DNA of 64,000 bases from Mucilaginibacter sp. PAMC 26640 (lineage in GTDB: Bacteria > Bacteroidota > Bacteroidia > Sphingobacteriales > Sphingobacteriaceae). The DNA is taken from assembly GCA_001596135.1 (NCBI GenBank), contig CP014773.1:372001-436000 (forward strand), in the 5' to 3' direction. The notes below the pieces were generated by a model, which did not search any database, was not told where the DNA came from, and was given only the letters and a program-made list of their open reading frames with translations. Numbering within the stretch: position 1 is the stretch's first letter; each line of letters begins with the position of its first letter. The translations under genes were made by a program, and so were the position numbers. Of the stretch, positions 37,473 to 47,236 are shown piece after piece.

Positions 37473-37505
37473 ACCACATAACGTTTACAATGTTAATTTT
37501 ACAAA

Positions 37506-37531
37506 TACGGGGGAGTAGGCACTTCCCCGTA
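37506..37531 (+). terminator. Hairpin between the M57 and S8 protease genes
   Basis: TACGGGGGAG (37506-37515) pairs with CTTCCCCGTA (37522-37531) with one G-T pair. It stands 33 bases after the M57 stop; the T-tract is weak, so it may only attenuate. Confidence 0.5.
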
Positions 37532-37547
37532 TCTGTCAGCTATTTAC

Positions 37548-40355
37548 ATGATAAAAAACAGTATTTACCTGTTTGTACTCCTTATAAGCATTAACTTTTG
37601 CTCTGCACAATCACGCAGGCAAGAGGAGGTTATTACGAATGTTTATGCGGCAAAAGAAACTACCAATACATCAGCGCCGGATTCAATACACTACTACATT
37701 GTAAATTTCAAAGGCGGCGCGCTACGCCCGTTAACGGGTTACCAAATCGTAAAAAGGCTTTCCCTAAACTTATATATTGTATCATCTGCAAAAAACATTG
37801 TTGCCGATGAAAGTATCAGCAGTGCGGTGTATGCTAGTAGCTTGTGGAAAGCAACCGATGATTTAGCAGGCTTAACTATCAGCAAACCCAACAGCAAAAA
37901 ACTGATCACACTAGTTGTAAAGCAAATAAACAAAGGTGTGGTGGATAGAATTGCCCGTTTTGCAGATATCAGTTCTGTAAGTGGAAATAATATTACGATA
38001 AAGATAAGACTGAGCCAACTGCCAATTTTGCTAAACGATGGTAATATCACTTTTGCCACACCGGTGCGTAAAGCGTATGCAGAACTTTCAATACCAAACC
38101 TTGATCTTGGCGTAAACGCGATTTCGGCCATTGCAGATAAATTTCCGGGAATAAACGGAGCGGGAATCAATGTGAGCCTAAAAGAAGATAGCTATGATGA
38201 CAGCGACCTTGATTTGTTAGGGCGTTCATTTGGGGCGGCGGCAAAATCAGCCAATACATCCAGCCATGCCAACATTATGGCTACATTGCTGGGCGGCAAC
38301 GGCAACTCCTATATCAAAGGGTTGGGTGCGGCGCCTGCAGTCAAATTTACTTCATCTGATTTTGCACGGCTACTGCCGGATAGTAATTCATACTTCACAA
38401 ACTTCCATATCAGCCTGCAAAATCATTCCTATGGTACCGGGATTGAAAATTATTATGGTATAGAAGCCTTGGCATATGATCAACAACTTTTTGAAAATGA
38501 CACCCTCGTTCATGTATTCTCCTCTGGCAATATTGGTACAAGCACCCCGGCAGACGGTTTATACAACGGCGTTACGGGCGTGGCCAATCTCTCAGGTACA
38601 TTTAAACAGGCAAAAAACGTATTGGTTGCAGGTGGCACAGGGCGAACCAATGTAACTGAAGCATTAAGTTCGTCCGGACCCACCTACGACGGCAGGGTAA
38701 AGCCTGAACTTGTGGCAGATGGTGAAGACGGAACCTCTGGCGCCGCGGCTTTAACATCAGGCACCATTGCCTTGCTGCAGCAGGCTTACAAAAAGCAATA
38801 TCACCGGATGCCTGCGAGTGCACTGCTAAAAAGTGTACTCATCAACTCGGCAGATGATCTTGGCCTGCCTGCGGTTGACTTTAAAACCGGTTATGGCAAG
38901 CTCAATGCGCTTGAAGCCATGAGAACGATCACCGACGGCCGTTTTCAAACCGGCGTTTTGAAGAATCAGCAGCAACAGACTTACCTGATAACCGTGCCGC
39001 CAAACTGCGGCATGTTAAAGGTTTCATTAGCATGGAACGATCCGCCGGCCTCGTTAAATGCCCCTTTTGCATTAATAAACGATCTTGACCTTTCGGTAAA
39101 AACAGCCGCAGGCGTTAACTTTTTACCCTGGACGCTGAGCAGTTATCCAAATACTGATTCCCTACAACAACCCGCCATCAGAAAAAAGGATACCATCAAC
39201 AATACTGAGCAGGTTACCTTAACCACCCCCCCGCCGGGTGTCTATACTATTGTTGTAAATGCCGGCAGGGTGAGTAATGGTACACAGACATACCATGTGG
39301 CATATCAAACTAAACAAGCCAATCATTTTGAATGGACCTACCCATCAGGCAATAACCAGCTTTTTGCTGCCGAGGACAATTACCTTCGCTGGGAAAGTTA
39401 CTACAGCACATCAGGCGGAAAATTAAGCGTAAGTTATGATCACGGTAATACGTGGCAGCCGATAGAAAACGTAGTACTAGCGGGTGGCTTCTACAAGTGG
39501 TCGGCACCAGATAGTTTTAGTCAGGCGATCTTAAAAATGACTATAAATGGGGAAGACTATCTCAGCCCGGAATTTACTTTAACAAAACCCTTAAGTTTAA
39601 ATGTCGGCTTTAATTGTACCGATAGGACCCTGCTGCACTGGAGCCCGCAGCCCGGGGCACTGTACTATAATGTTTACACCATTAAGGATAATATTTTACA
39701 ATCCTTAATCACCGTAAAAGATACTTCTGTAATTATCCCCGCACAACAACAAGCCTCAAAGTATTTTGCGGTAAGTGCCCTTGGAAATGGCTTTGAAGGC
39801 TTAAAGAGTTTTACTATTGACGCAACAGCGCAGGGCGTGGGCTGTTATGTGAAAACGCTGCTTGCAGATATTACTACCAACAGCAAAATTCTGCTTACCT
39901 TATCATTAGGCAGCGTATTAAATTTGAAAGATATCACCTGGGAAAAACAAACCGGCGCAGCAATCTATAAAACCATTGGGGCAACATCCGTAGATAATTC
40001 CCTCAACTATCAATTTACTGATCCTGATCCAAAAAATGGCATAAATTACTATCGGGCTAAGATCAATAGCAATGATGGACAAACTATTTATTCTGAGCTG
40101 GCTAGCGCAGTGCTTTTAGGAACTAATCAATTTACGATATACCCTAACCCGGTATACACCCAGGTGAACATCCTTGCCGGCGAACTTAATACTTACGAGT
40201 TTAAAATGTATGATACAATGGGTTTGCTGCGCCTTTCAAAAACCTTTAACGGTCTGCAAAACGCCATCCCGGTAAACCTCATACCCGGCACCTACATCAG
40301 CACCATTAGCCTTAATGGAACAATTTTGTACAAAGGCAAAATTGTAAAACTTTAG
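37548..40355 (+). CDS. Secreted S8 subtilisin-like protease with a T9SS C-terminal sorting domain
   Basis: 935 residues. Signal peptide of about 20 residues (ending FCSAQ). An N-terminal propeptide-like region, then a subtilase domain (about 190-460) with a likely triad of Asp214 (KEDSYDD), His240 (SSHANIM) and Ser397 (DGTSGAAAL), and the oxyanion Asn in FSSGN. The classical motifs are altered (VSLKED, HANIM, GTSGAA), but the residues remain. Beta-rich modules follow. The last 75 residues have the type A sorting domain look: IYPNPVYTQVNI, KMYDTMG, LIPGTYISTI, YKGKIVKL. It should be exported by T9SS, whose parts are encoded nearby, and attached or released at the surface. Confidence 0.88.
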   Translation: MIKNSIYLFVLLISINFCSAQSRRQEEVITNVYAAKETTNTSAPDSIHYYIVNFKGGALRPLTGYQIVKRLSLNLYIVSSAKNIVADESISSAVYASSLWKATDDLAGLTISKPNSKKLITLVVKQINKGVVDRIARFADISSVSGNNITIKIRLSQLPILLNDGNITFATPVRKAYAELSIPNLDLGVNAISAIADKFPGINGAGINVSLKEDSYDDSDLDLLGRSFGAAAKSANTSSHANIMATLLGGNGNSYIKGLGAAPAVKFTSSDFARLLPDSNSYFTNFHISLQNHSYGTGIENYYGIEALAYDQQLFENDTLVHVFSSGNIGTSTPADGLYNGVTGVANLSGTFKQAKNVLVAGGTGRTNVTEALSSSGPTYDGRVKPELVADGEDGTSGAAALTSGTIALLQQAYKKQYHRMPASALLKSVLINSADDLGLPAVDFKTGYGKLNALEAMRTITDGRFQTGVLKNQQQQTYLITVPPNCGMLKVSLAWNDPPASLNAPFALINDLDLSVKTAAGVNFLPWTLSSYPNTDSLQQPAIRKKDTINNTEQVTLTTPPPGVYTIVVNAGRVSNGTQTYHVAYQTKQANHFEWTYPSGNNQLFAAEDNYLRWESYYSTSGGKLSVSYDHGNTWQPIENVVLAGGFYKWSAPDSFSQAILKMTINGEDYLSPEFTLTKPLSLNVGFNCTDRTLLHWSPQPGALYYNVYTIKDNILQSLITVKDTSVIIPAQQQASKYFAVSALGNGFEGLKSFTIDATAQGVGCYVKTLLADITTNSKILLTLSLGSVLNLKDITWEKQTGAAIYKTIGATSVDNSLNYQFTDPDPKNGINYYRAKINSNDGQTIYSELASAVLLGTNQFTIYPNPVYTQVNILAGELNTYEFKMYDTMGLLRLSKTFNGLQNAIPVNLIPGTYISTISLNGTILYKGKIVKL

Positions 40356-40468
40356 TAACAATATTGCTATACAACAATCCAAAGGCAGATTTTAACACAA
40401 TTTAACATTTATGGAATTCCTATCACTAAGATTTTAGTTATATCTTAGCCACTGACTAAACCATCCAT

Positions 40469-43255
40469 ATGAAAATTAAATTTACCTTACTACTACTTTT
40501 TTGTGTCTGCTCATTCTCTGCCTTTTCCCAAAAAGCTTTTTTTGTAAAAGGCACCATTCGCGATTCTGTTACTAATGTAAAGCTGGTAAATAGCTCGGTA
40601 AGCGTGTTAAATGCAAAAGATTCCACCTTACGCAGGTACAGCCGCGCTTCATCCACCGGGGCTTTTGAGATTGGCAACCTGGGTAACGGAAGTTTTATCT
40701 TGTTGGTTACTTACCCGGATTATGCAGATTACGTAGAAAAATTCACACTGGATTCTTTGCATACCGATCACACCTTTGGTAACATCAACATGGCACTAAA
40801 GTCGCGGTTATTAAAGGAAGTGATTGTAAAAGGAACCGTAGCCGCCATCAAAATAAAAGGCGATACAACAGAATACAACGCTAAAGCCTTCAAAATTGAA
40901 CCCAATTCTAAAGTGGAGGACTTATTGCGCCAACTACCCGGAATACAGGTGGATAAGGATGGCAAAATAACGGCGCAGGGCCAAACGGTACCTAAAGTAC
41001 TGGTAGACGGAGAAGAGTTTTTTGGGGACGACCCCACACTGGTGACTAAAAACATCCGGGCCGATATGGTGGATAAGGTTCAGCTTTTTGATAAAAAAAG
41101 TGACCAGGCCACTTTTACCGGCATTGATGATGGCGTGAAGACAAAAACCATCAACATCAAATTAAAAGAAGACAAAAAGAACGGCTATTTTGGGAAACTA
41201 AATGGCGGTATAGGTACTGATGGTTACTACGAAGGCCAGGGCCTATTCAACAAGTTTCAGGGTAAAAAGAAATACGCGGCTTACGCTACCATAAGCAACA
41301 CTGGGAAAACCGGTTTAGGATGGGAAGATAACAACAAGCTGGGTACATCAGACGGTTTGCAATTTGGCGATAACGGAGATGTATTTTTCTTTGGCGGCGG
41401 CGGAGACGATCTCGATTCATTTGACGGCAGATACAGTGGCCGCGGTATCCCGCTTGCCTATACCGGTGGGTTACACTTCGATAATAAGTTTGATGGTGAT
41501 AAAAAATCAATCAATACGAATTATAAGGCAGGTTCGCTGGAAGTTGACGGAACCAACAGCAACATCACGCAAAATGATTTGCCGGGAAGATCGCTCCGCA
41601 CCACCTCTAACGATAGTTTTAATAACTATATGTTCAGGCAAAAGCTGGATGGGATGTACCAGGTAAAGCTTGATTCAACCTCCAATTTAAAAATAACGCT
41701 GGATGGTACGGTTAAAAACTCCCGCACCCGCACAACCGATGTTTCCAGCAGCTTACAAAACGACACTTTACTCAACACGCAAAACCGGCGACTAAGCAAT
41801 GACGCAAACGGTCAGATCTACAATGCTTCGATTTTTTACAACAAAAAGTTGAAGAAAACCGGCCGGACTTTTTCGGTAAATATTAACGCGGGTACCAATG
41901 AAAGCAAAGCAAACGGTTTTTTGAATGCAACAACCGATTACTACAAAGGCGGCGTATTGGATAGCACACGTGTTATAGACCAGCTAAAAACAAATGACAT
42001 TACCAGCAATAAACTTTTAACTAATATAACCTATACCGAGCCATTTAATAAATTCTTATCGGTTGTTTTAAATTACGGTATCAACCTTAACAACAGCCAC
42101 GCCGACCGAAGGTCGTTTGATCAGTCTGCTCCTAACGTTTATAACGTACTGGTGGATTCGCTTTCCAGCAACTATAAGTTTAACCAGCTTGCTAACCAGG
42201 GCGGAGCCATTTTTAACTACAAAAGAGGCAAACAAACGATTAATTTTGGCACAAAGGTATCTGATGTTAGCTTTAAACAAGTTGATCTGAAAACCGGCAA
42301 CGTTTATAAGCGAAATTTCACCAACTGGAACCCTACGGCCAGCTATCAATATAAATTTTCTACGCAAGGTAATTTCAATTTAAGGTACAATGGCAACCCG
42401 CAGCAGCCGTCGTTAGATCAGATCCAGCCTATTCGTAACAATAACGATCCATTAAATATAACCATCGGTAATCCATCGCTGCGCCCATCGTTCACCAACC
42501 GTTTTTCATTAAACTATTATTCTTATAAAGTTTTAACCGAGCAAAACATAGGTTTTTATGGATCTTACGCTTACACAACCAACCCTATCGTAAATAGTAT
42601 CAATACGGATACCTCGGGCAAAAACACTATTCAATACCTCAATCTGCCAGGTAAAAAACCGAGCAACTACTACGGTGGCCTATATATGGACAGGAAGGTT
42701 TTGTTTTTGAACGCCGGATTGAGTGCCGATTTAAACGGGAGCACTTACTATAGCATTAAAAACGGAGCAGAAAACAAAACCACATCAAACACTATTAGCG
42801 GCCAGTTCCGAATAAGTAAATATGTGCAGAAGAAGTTTAATTTCAGCTTTTCTGCCGGGCCAACTTATACCAAAGGTCAGTCATCATTAAACCCGGAGCG
42901 AAATAATAATGGCTACGGCTTTACAGCCGACGGTAGGGTTTATTTTTACCTGCCGGGTAAGATCCAGATTGGATCTGATGCTAATTATAAATACCAGGCA
43001 GCTACACAATCGTTCGCTACCGATTTCAGACAAACTATTCTTAACGCAAGCATCACCAAATCTTTCTTTAAGGCTGATAACCTGAAATTTATAATCAGCG
43101 GAAACGACTTGCTTAATCAGAACTCAGGGTTCGAGCGCAGCGCCAACGGCCAGTATATCAGCGAAAGCCGGTACACCACCATTAAACGCTACTTTTTATT
43201 TACAGTTAGCTGGGATTTTAACAAAGTTGGCGGAGGAGCGCCTGCAAAAAAATAA
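40469..43255 (+). CDS. Outer-membrane beta-barrel protein, TonB-receptor-like
   Basis: 928 residues. Signal peptide 1-20 (ending SAFSQ). A carboxypeptidase-regulatory-like beta-sandwich (about 22-110), a plug-like segment with RLLKEVIVKG, VEDLLRQLPGIQVDKDGKI, VLVDGEEFFGDDP (about 115-215), and a long barrel region rich in Asn/Tyr/Gly to the C-terminal aromatic end FTVSWDF. I saw no clear TonB box. Proteins of this shape in Bacteroidota often sit beside a GLPGLI gene, as here with a 4-base gap. Substrate unknown. Confidence 0.85.
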   Translation: MKIKFTLLLLFCVCSFSAFSQKAFFVKGTIRDSVTNVKLVNSSVSVLNAKDSTLRRYSRASSTGAFEIGNLGNGSFILLVTYPDYADYVEKFTLDSLHTDHTFGNINMALKSRLLKEVIVKGTVAAIKIKGDTTEYNAKAFKIEPNSKVEDLLRQLPGIQVDKDGKITAQGQTVPKVLVDGEEFFGDDPTLVTKNIRADMVDKVQLFDKKSDQATFTGIDDGVKTKTINIKLKEDKKNGYFGKLNGGIGTDGYYEGQGLFNKFQGKKKYAAYATISNTGKTGLGWEDNNKLGTSDGLQFGDNGDVFFFGGGGDDLDSFDGRYSGRGIPLAYTGGLHFDNKFDGDKKSINTNYKAGSLEVDGTNSNITQNDLPGRSLRTTSNDSFNNYMFRQKLDGMYQVKLDSTSNLKITLDGTVKNSRTRTTDVSSSLQNDTLLNTQNRRLSNDANGQIYNASIFYNKKLKKTGRTFSVNINAGTNESKANGFLNATTDYYKGGVLDSTRVIDQLKTNDITSNKLLTNITYTEPFNKFLSVVLNYGINLNNSHADRRSFDQSAPNVYNVLVDSLSSNYKFNQLANQGGAIFNYKRGKQTINFGTKVSDVSFKQVDLKTGNVYKRNFTNWNPTASYQYKFSTQGNFNLRYNGNPQQPSLDQIQPIRNNNDPLNITIGNPSLRPSFTNRFSLNYYSYKVLTEQNIGFYGSYAYTTNPIVNSINTDTSGKNTIQYLNLPGKKPSNYYGGLYMDRKVLFLNAGLSADLNGSTYYSIKNGAENKTTSNTISGQFRISKYVQKKFNFSFSAGPTYTKGQSSLNPERNNNGYGFTADGRVYFYLPGKIQIGSDANYKYQAATQSFATDFRQTILNASITKSFFKADNLKFIISGNDLLNQNSGFERSANGQYISESRYTTIKRYFLFTVSWDFNKVGGGAPAKK

Positions 43256-43259
43256 CCAT

Positions 43260-44033
43260 ATGAAAAAGCTATTAATCCTATCCATTATTGCATTGTTTAG
43301 CAGCAGCCTGCTGGCACAAAATGCACATTTTACTACCCAAGGCACCATTACCTATGAAAAAAAGGTGAATATGTATGCCGTTATTAAAAAAATGATCAAC
43401 AGCGATAATGAAAGCTGGTACGGCCCCGCCTTTGAGCAGTACAAAAAAAATCAGCCGCAATTTACAACGCTGCAAAACACCCTGACATTTGCGGGTAACA
43501 AAACCTTGTATGCACCGATAATAAACGAGGTGCCCCCGTCAAACAGTTGGTTTAGCGAAAACCCGCTTACCCAGCAGATCAATACTATTTATACAGATCT
43601 GAACTCAAACCTGAGCACAACAAATAAAAAGGTTTTTGAAGAGACTTTTTTAGTTAAGGATACGGCACGTAAGATCAACTGGAAGATAACAGATGAAACC
43701 CGCGAGATAGCAGGTTATAATTGCAGACGCGCTAATGCGGTGGTGATGGATTCTATTTACGTAGTGGCATTTTATGCTGATGAAATTCCAGTTTCGGGTG
43801 GCCCCGAATCATTTACCGGTTTGCCCGGGATGATCTTAGGCCTGGCTTTGCCACATGAGAACGTAACCTGGTTTGCCACGAAAGTAACCGAAACCCCAAT
43901 ACCCGAAGCTACAGTGAAAGCCCCGCTAAAAGGCAAAGCCACTACTCATGCAGGCTTAAATGCTACGCTCACCAAAGCTTTGAAGGATTGGGGAGAATAT
44001 GGCCAAAAGTTTTTCAAGTATTATCTTTTATAA
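43260..44033 (+). CDS. GLPGLI-family exported protein
   Basis: 257 residues. The ATG at 43260 opens a signal peptide (MKKLLILSIIALFSSSLLAQ); an in-frame start 33 bases upstream would lie inside the barrel gene and bury it, so I reject that one. The family-naming motif is present as FTGLPGMILGL, preceded by NWKITDETREIAGYNCRRA and VVAFYADEIP. Function is unknown. Genes of this family commonly accompany a large outer-membrane barrel gene, as here, which suggests a shared surface or uptake role. Confidence 0.9.
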   Translation: MKKLLILSIIALFSSSLLAQNAHFTTQGTITYEKKVNMYAVIKKMINSDNESWYGPAFEQYKKNQPQFTTLQNTLTFAGNKTLYAPIINEVPPSNSWFSENPLTQQINTIYTDLNSNLSTTNKKVFEETFLVKDTARKINWKITDETREIAGYNCRRANAVVMDSIYVVAFYADEIPVSGGPESFTGLPGMILGLALPHENVTWFATKVTETPIPEATVKAPLKGKATTHAGLNATLTKALKDWGEYGQKFFKYYLL

Positions 44034-44059
44034 TGATATTATAGCAACCAACCTAACCT

Positions 44060-44929
44060 TTATATTTGCCGCATTGCTTTTAAGTATGCGGCATTTTTTT
44101 TTGCACTGTGCAGTGGTGTTTCCCGGTAATAGCGGCTCTGTTCGATGAAAAAATAGTTTACGCCGCTGTCCTGTGCTGCCGGTATGAGTTTTGGGAAGTT
44201 AATGATCCCCTCACCGAGATCGCAGGCAGATTCTTCTTCACTGCCTTTAGGTAGCCGGTGTTTCAAGACATCGCGCATGTGCATTAGCTTAAAGCGGCCT
44301 TTATATTTTTTTAGATATTCATAAGGGTTGAAGCCCTCGGTTACCGTATAGTACACATCCATTTGAAAATCCACCAGCAAAGGGTCGGTGTTATCCATGA
44401 TCACTGCCAGGGGCAACTGACCTCCAACCGGCTTGTAAGGATAATCATGGGGATGGTATGCATACCGCAATCCATGCTTTTTGCATATTGCACCCCTTGC
44501 GTTGAATTCGTCAGCAGCACGTTTAAAGGGTTCGATAGATTTTTGCGGTCCAATCCAGGGCCATATCAGGTATTTCATGCCTATCTCGGCAGCTTGTGCA
44601 GCCATCCGTTCAAATTCGGCAGGGGTGGCGGCATTATGATGGCTGGATACCAGTTGTAGCCCATACCTTTCCGCCAGCTTTTTAAATTCCTTATTTGTCA
44701 TTCCCCAATAAATACCCTTGTCTCCGCCGTAACTTTCTAGCTGAGTGTAGCCCATAGCCCCTAATTGCTTCAAGGTGCCGGGAGTATCTTTCAGCATCTC
44801 ATCCCGCACCATATAAAGCTGGATGCCCAGCGCCGGCTTTTCATGACCAATCTTTAGGGCACGGGCAGATGCGGCCGCAGATGACGCTGCTAATAAGCCG
44901 CCTGTATATATGAAATCTCTTCTGTTCAT
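44060..44929 (-). CDS. Sugar phosphate isomerase/epimerase-like TIM-barrel protein
   Basis: 289 residues. The N-terminus MNRRDFIYTGGLLAASSAAAS looks like a twin-arginine-type signal (RRDF followed by a hydrophobic stretch), so it is probably periplasmic. The rest is a xylose-isomerase-like TIM barrel: LGIQLYMVRDEMLKDTPG, QLESYGGD, LVSSHHN, RYAYHPHDYPY, DFQMDVYY, LMHMRDV and FIEQ at the strand ends, which carry the metal-binding His/Glu/Asp. It follows an oxidoreductase gene on the same strand with a 58-base gap. Its last codons contain the hairpin of a convergent terminator. Confidence 0.85.
   Translation of the reverse strand: MNRRDFIYTGGLLAASSAAASARALKIGHEKPALGIQLYMVRDEMLKDTPGTLKQLGAMGYTQLESYGGDKGIYWGMTNKEFKKLAERYGLQLVSSHHNAATPAEFERMAAQAAEIGMKYLIWPWIGPQKSIEPFKRAADEFNARGAICKKHGLRYAYHPHDYPYKPVGGQLPLAVIMDNTDPLLVDFQMDVYYTVTEGFNPYEYLKKYKGRFKLMHMRDVLKHRLPKGSEEESACDLGEGIINFPKLIPAAQDSGVNYFFIEQSRYYRETPLHSAKKNAAYLKAMRQI
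44068..44092 (+). terminator. Terminator of the GLPGLI transcript, inside the isomerase coding end
   Basis: GCCGCAT (44068-44074) pairs with ATGCGGC (44086-44092), followed by a run of Ts on the plus strand. It is positioned 35 bases after the GLPGLI stop and inside the last codons of the minus-strand isomerase gene, where the T-run encodes Lys-Lys. Confidence 0.75.
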
Positions 44930-44987
44930 CTTAATTTAATTTTCTGCTATGCGATGCATCTTGGGGCTGGGGGCTCTTGCGCTTTTG

Positions 44988-46175
44988 TTAAATATCTCTC
45001 ACAACAACTTCACCGCTGCTCTTGTCTTTCAGGATCAGTTTTTTATCGCCATGCGGCAGTATCTCTTCTTTGATAAGGTAATAATGCTCATCATAACTGG
45101 CAAATTCGGTTGCTATTTTCGTATCAACGCTGCCGCGCCAGTCCGCAATCTGTACAGGTTCCCAGGCACCACTTTTTGCAGAAGCATACGCGGCATCTAT
45201 AATGGCATTCACCACATAACCATCATAAAAAGATTCAGCCGGAGGGCGGTTTTCTTCGATGGCTTCAAACATGTTGGTAAACATGTGATTATAGCCCAGC
45301 TCATTCACTTCATCTCCTACCGGAAACAGCCAGCCGCTGCTGCTTTCAGCTTTTTCGGCCACATAACCTCCGCCCTTACCGGTACTGAACATATCAAATC
45401 CCGTACGCAGGAAGTTGTTGAGCCAAATGGTGCCTTCCGTACCCATTACTTCATCACGCAGATCCATACCGCCACGGAAGCACCAGCTTACCTCAAACTG
45501 GCCAATGGCTCCGTTAGCATATTTTACCATTCCTATAGCGTTATCTTCCGCATCAATGGGGTGCACTTGTGTGGCGGCCCAGCACATTACCTCAACCGGG
45601 CGAATATCCTTGCCTATAAAGCTTCGAGCAATTTCAATACAATGGCAGCCCAGATCTACGATGGCTCCTCCCCCGCTTTGTTCTTTATTCCAAAACCAAT
45701 TACTGTGCGGGCCGGGATGTGCTTCGCGGCTTTTGGCCCATAATATTCGGCCAAGTGCCCCCGCCTTAACACTTGCCAATGATTTCAGGAACTTTGGCCC
45801 GTAGCAAAGATCCTCCAGGTAGCCACCCATAATACCCGCAGCTTCTACAGCATCCAGCATTTGCTTAGCCTCGGCAGCGGTACGCCCAAGCGGTTTAGTA
45901 CACAACACATGCTTGCCGGCGCTTGCACAAGCCAGCACGGCCCCCAAATGCAGATCATTCGGCAAGGCAATCACCACAACATCCACTTCGGGGTTGTTGA
46001 TCACCTCCTCCATGTCGGTACTATAAAAGGGCAGCTTATAATCTGCAGCAAACTGTTTAGCTTTATCAATATTACGGCCGTATACCGCGTGCAGCGTATC
46101 AGAGCGTCGGTGGCCCACAAGGGAATCGGCGTAGAAACGCGCAATAAAGCCCGAGCCAAGCATAGCAATTTTCAT
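44988..46175 (-). CDS. Gfo/Idh/MocA-family oxidoreductase
   Basis: 395 residues, cytoplasmic by sequence (no signal peptide). N-terminal Rossmann domain with IAMLGSGFIARFYADSL, DVVVIALPNDLH and the conserved KHVLCTKPLGRT, which carries the catalytic-site Lys, then a C-terminal alpha/beta domain with GGAIVDLGCHCIEIAR (active-site His). Members act on sugars or cyclitols with NAD(P). With the following isomerase it could form a pathway for an unusual sugar or inositol, which is typical for such pairs in Bacteroidota. Confidence 0.9.
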   Translation of the reverse strand: MKIAMLGSGFIARFYADSLVGHRRSDTLHAVYGRNIDKAKQFAADYKLPFYSTDMEEVINNPEVDVVVIALPNDLHLGAVLACASAGKHVLCTKPLGRTAAEAKQMLDAVEAAGIMGGYLEDLCYGPKFLKSLASVKAGALGRILWAKSREAHPGPHSNWFWNKEQSGGGAIVDLGCHCIEIARSFIGKDIRPVEVMCWAATQVHPIDAEDNAIGMVKYANGAIGQFEVSWCFRGGMDLRDEVMGTEGTIWLNNFLRTGFDMFSTGKGGGYVAEKAESSSGWLFPVGDEVNELGYNHMFTNMFEAIEENRPPAESFYDGYVVNAIIDAAYASAKSGAWEPVQIADWRGSVDTKIATEFASYDEHYYLIKEEILPHGDKKLILKDKSSGEVVVRDI

Positions 46176-46218
46176 GATGGTAGTTTTGTTGGTTTACGCC
46201 GGTAAGATACTGTTAGAT

Positions 46219-46272
46219 GTGCAAATGTGCAAATTACAGATAGGCATATGGTATACTTTGATACAAGTATAC
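46219..46272. promoter_or_regulatory. Candidate regulatory region with a GTATACTT dyad
   Basis: Upstream of the oxidoreductase gene (start 46175), GTGCAAAT is repeated in tandem, and GTATACTT (46251-46258) faces AAGTATAC (46265-46272) across 6 bases. The symmetry is what one expects of a dimeric regulator site. It also lies after the YkuK stop, so a terminator role is possible. A second dyad CTGCAGGC / GCCTGCAG is nearer to the YkuK gene. Confidence 0.4.
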
Positions 46273-46343
46273 TTAACAGCATTTATACTGCAGGCTAGTG
46301 CTTCTATCATTTGTACAACTAAAAATGCACGCCTGCAGATTCG

Positions 46344-46817
46344 CTATTGCACCATCTTATTGGCACAGCAGGAACTTGCAAATGCCTCCGGCTTCGCTTT
46401 AAATACAAAACCCATGCTAAGTATGTAACCCATTGCTTCGTGCAGCGCAGCATTGCTTTTGAACATTGGGTTGGTATTGATATCTGCGTGTACTTCCAGC
46501 TCTACGTCGTAAAGGTCAAGCAGATCGCAAAGTTTGTAGGCAATATCAATAGATTTTTGTACTTCGTGCAGCATACGCTCCTTGATACTCATTTTTTGCG
46601 AAGTGCGGTCCTGATGAATAAACATAAAGGCGCCGCGCTGCTCCCGGATAAAAACAATAACCGTTGCAAAATCGGTAACCGAGCCTTTTACCTGCGAATC
46701 GGTACCGATGCAAACTTTTAGTTTGTTGCCCAAGTTTGCTTCGCGCTCTATGGCTGCCTCTACCTCTTCTAAAATGGGGGTTTGAATAATCTCTCCGCTA
46801 AATTTTCTCCAGGTCAT
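46344..46817 (-). CDS. YkuK-like ribonuclease H-fold protein (DUF458)
   Basis: 157 residues. RNase H-like signature at the first strand (VCIGTDSQVKGS), then FATVIVFIREQ and RGAFMFIHQDR, an acidic helix (EVQKSIDIAYKLCDLL) and VELEVHADINTN with another acidic position, as in DUF458/YkuK proteins. Length is normal. The family has the RNase H fold, but its biological substrate is not established. A TAAGCGAT / ATCGCTTA dyad (46871-46891) lies upstream. Confidence 0.8.
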   Translation of the reverse strand: MTWRKFSGEIIQTPILEEVEAAIEREANLGNKLKVCIGTDSQVKGSVTDFATVIVFIREQRGAFMFIHQDRTSQKMSIKERMLHEVQKSIDIAYKLCDLLDLYDVELEVHADINTNPMFKSNAALHEAMGYILSMGFVFKAKPEAFASSCCANKMVQ

Positions 46818-47236
46818 AAAATTTGATTTTAAGTGAATTTTATTTCTGACCTTTTTACGGTCTATAAAAATAAGCGATTATGTATCGCTTAAACATTATA
46901 TTAACGTAATATATTTGTTAACATTTTCCTGAATATTAACAAGTTAGGAATCCATCCTGACACGCATCAAATACATCATTTAGCTCGCGAAGCAGATGCA
47001 GAGCATGGGCATTTTAATAATTGCAATGACTGAAATTTGAAACATTACTCAGGCGACTGCATTTGCGGATCAATTAAATTCCCTAGATCCGATGCATCGG
47101 ACACTATAATTGCCCGTTGATAAATGCAAACGAAAGTTGCTTTCAGTAGTTATGGTTCTACTGAAGTATTACGTCACAAGTTTTTACAGATAATATTTTA
47201 TTTTTAAACTGTTTTTGCCCATCCTATTTAATAACA
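46818..47236. other. Divergent intergenic region with two dyads
   Basis: About 419 bases between the YkuK gene and a kinase gene transcribed away from it. TAAGCGAT (46871-46878) and ATCGCTTA (46884-46891) form a perfect dyad near the YkuK start, and TCCGATGCATCGGA (47088-47101) is a 14-base perfect palindrome in the kinase leader. No gene is visible. Confidence 0.4.

Noticed and set aside
43227..43259. Upstream start for the GLPGLI protein
   Set aside because: It lies inside the barrel gene and would place 11 polar residues ahead of an obvious signal peptide.
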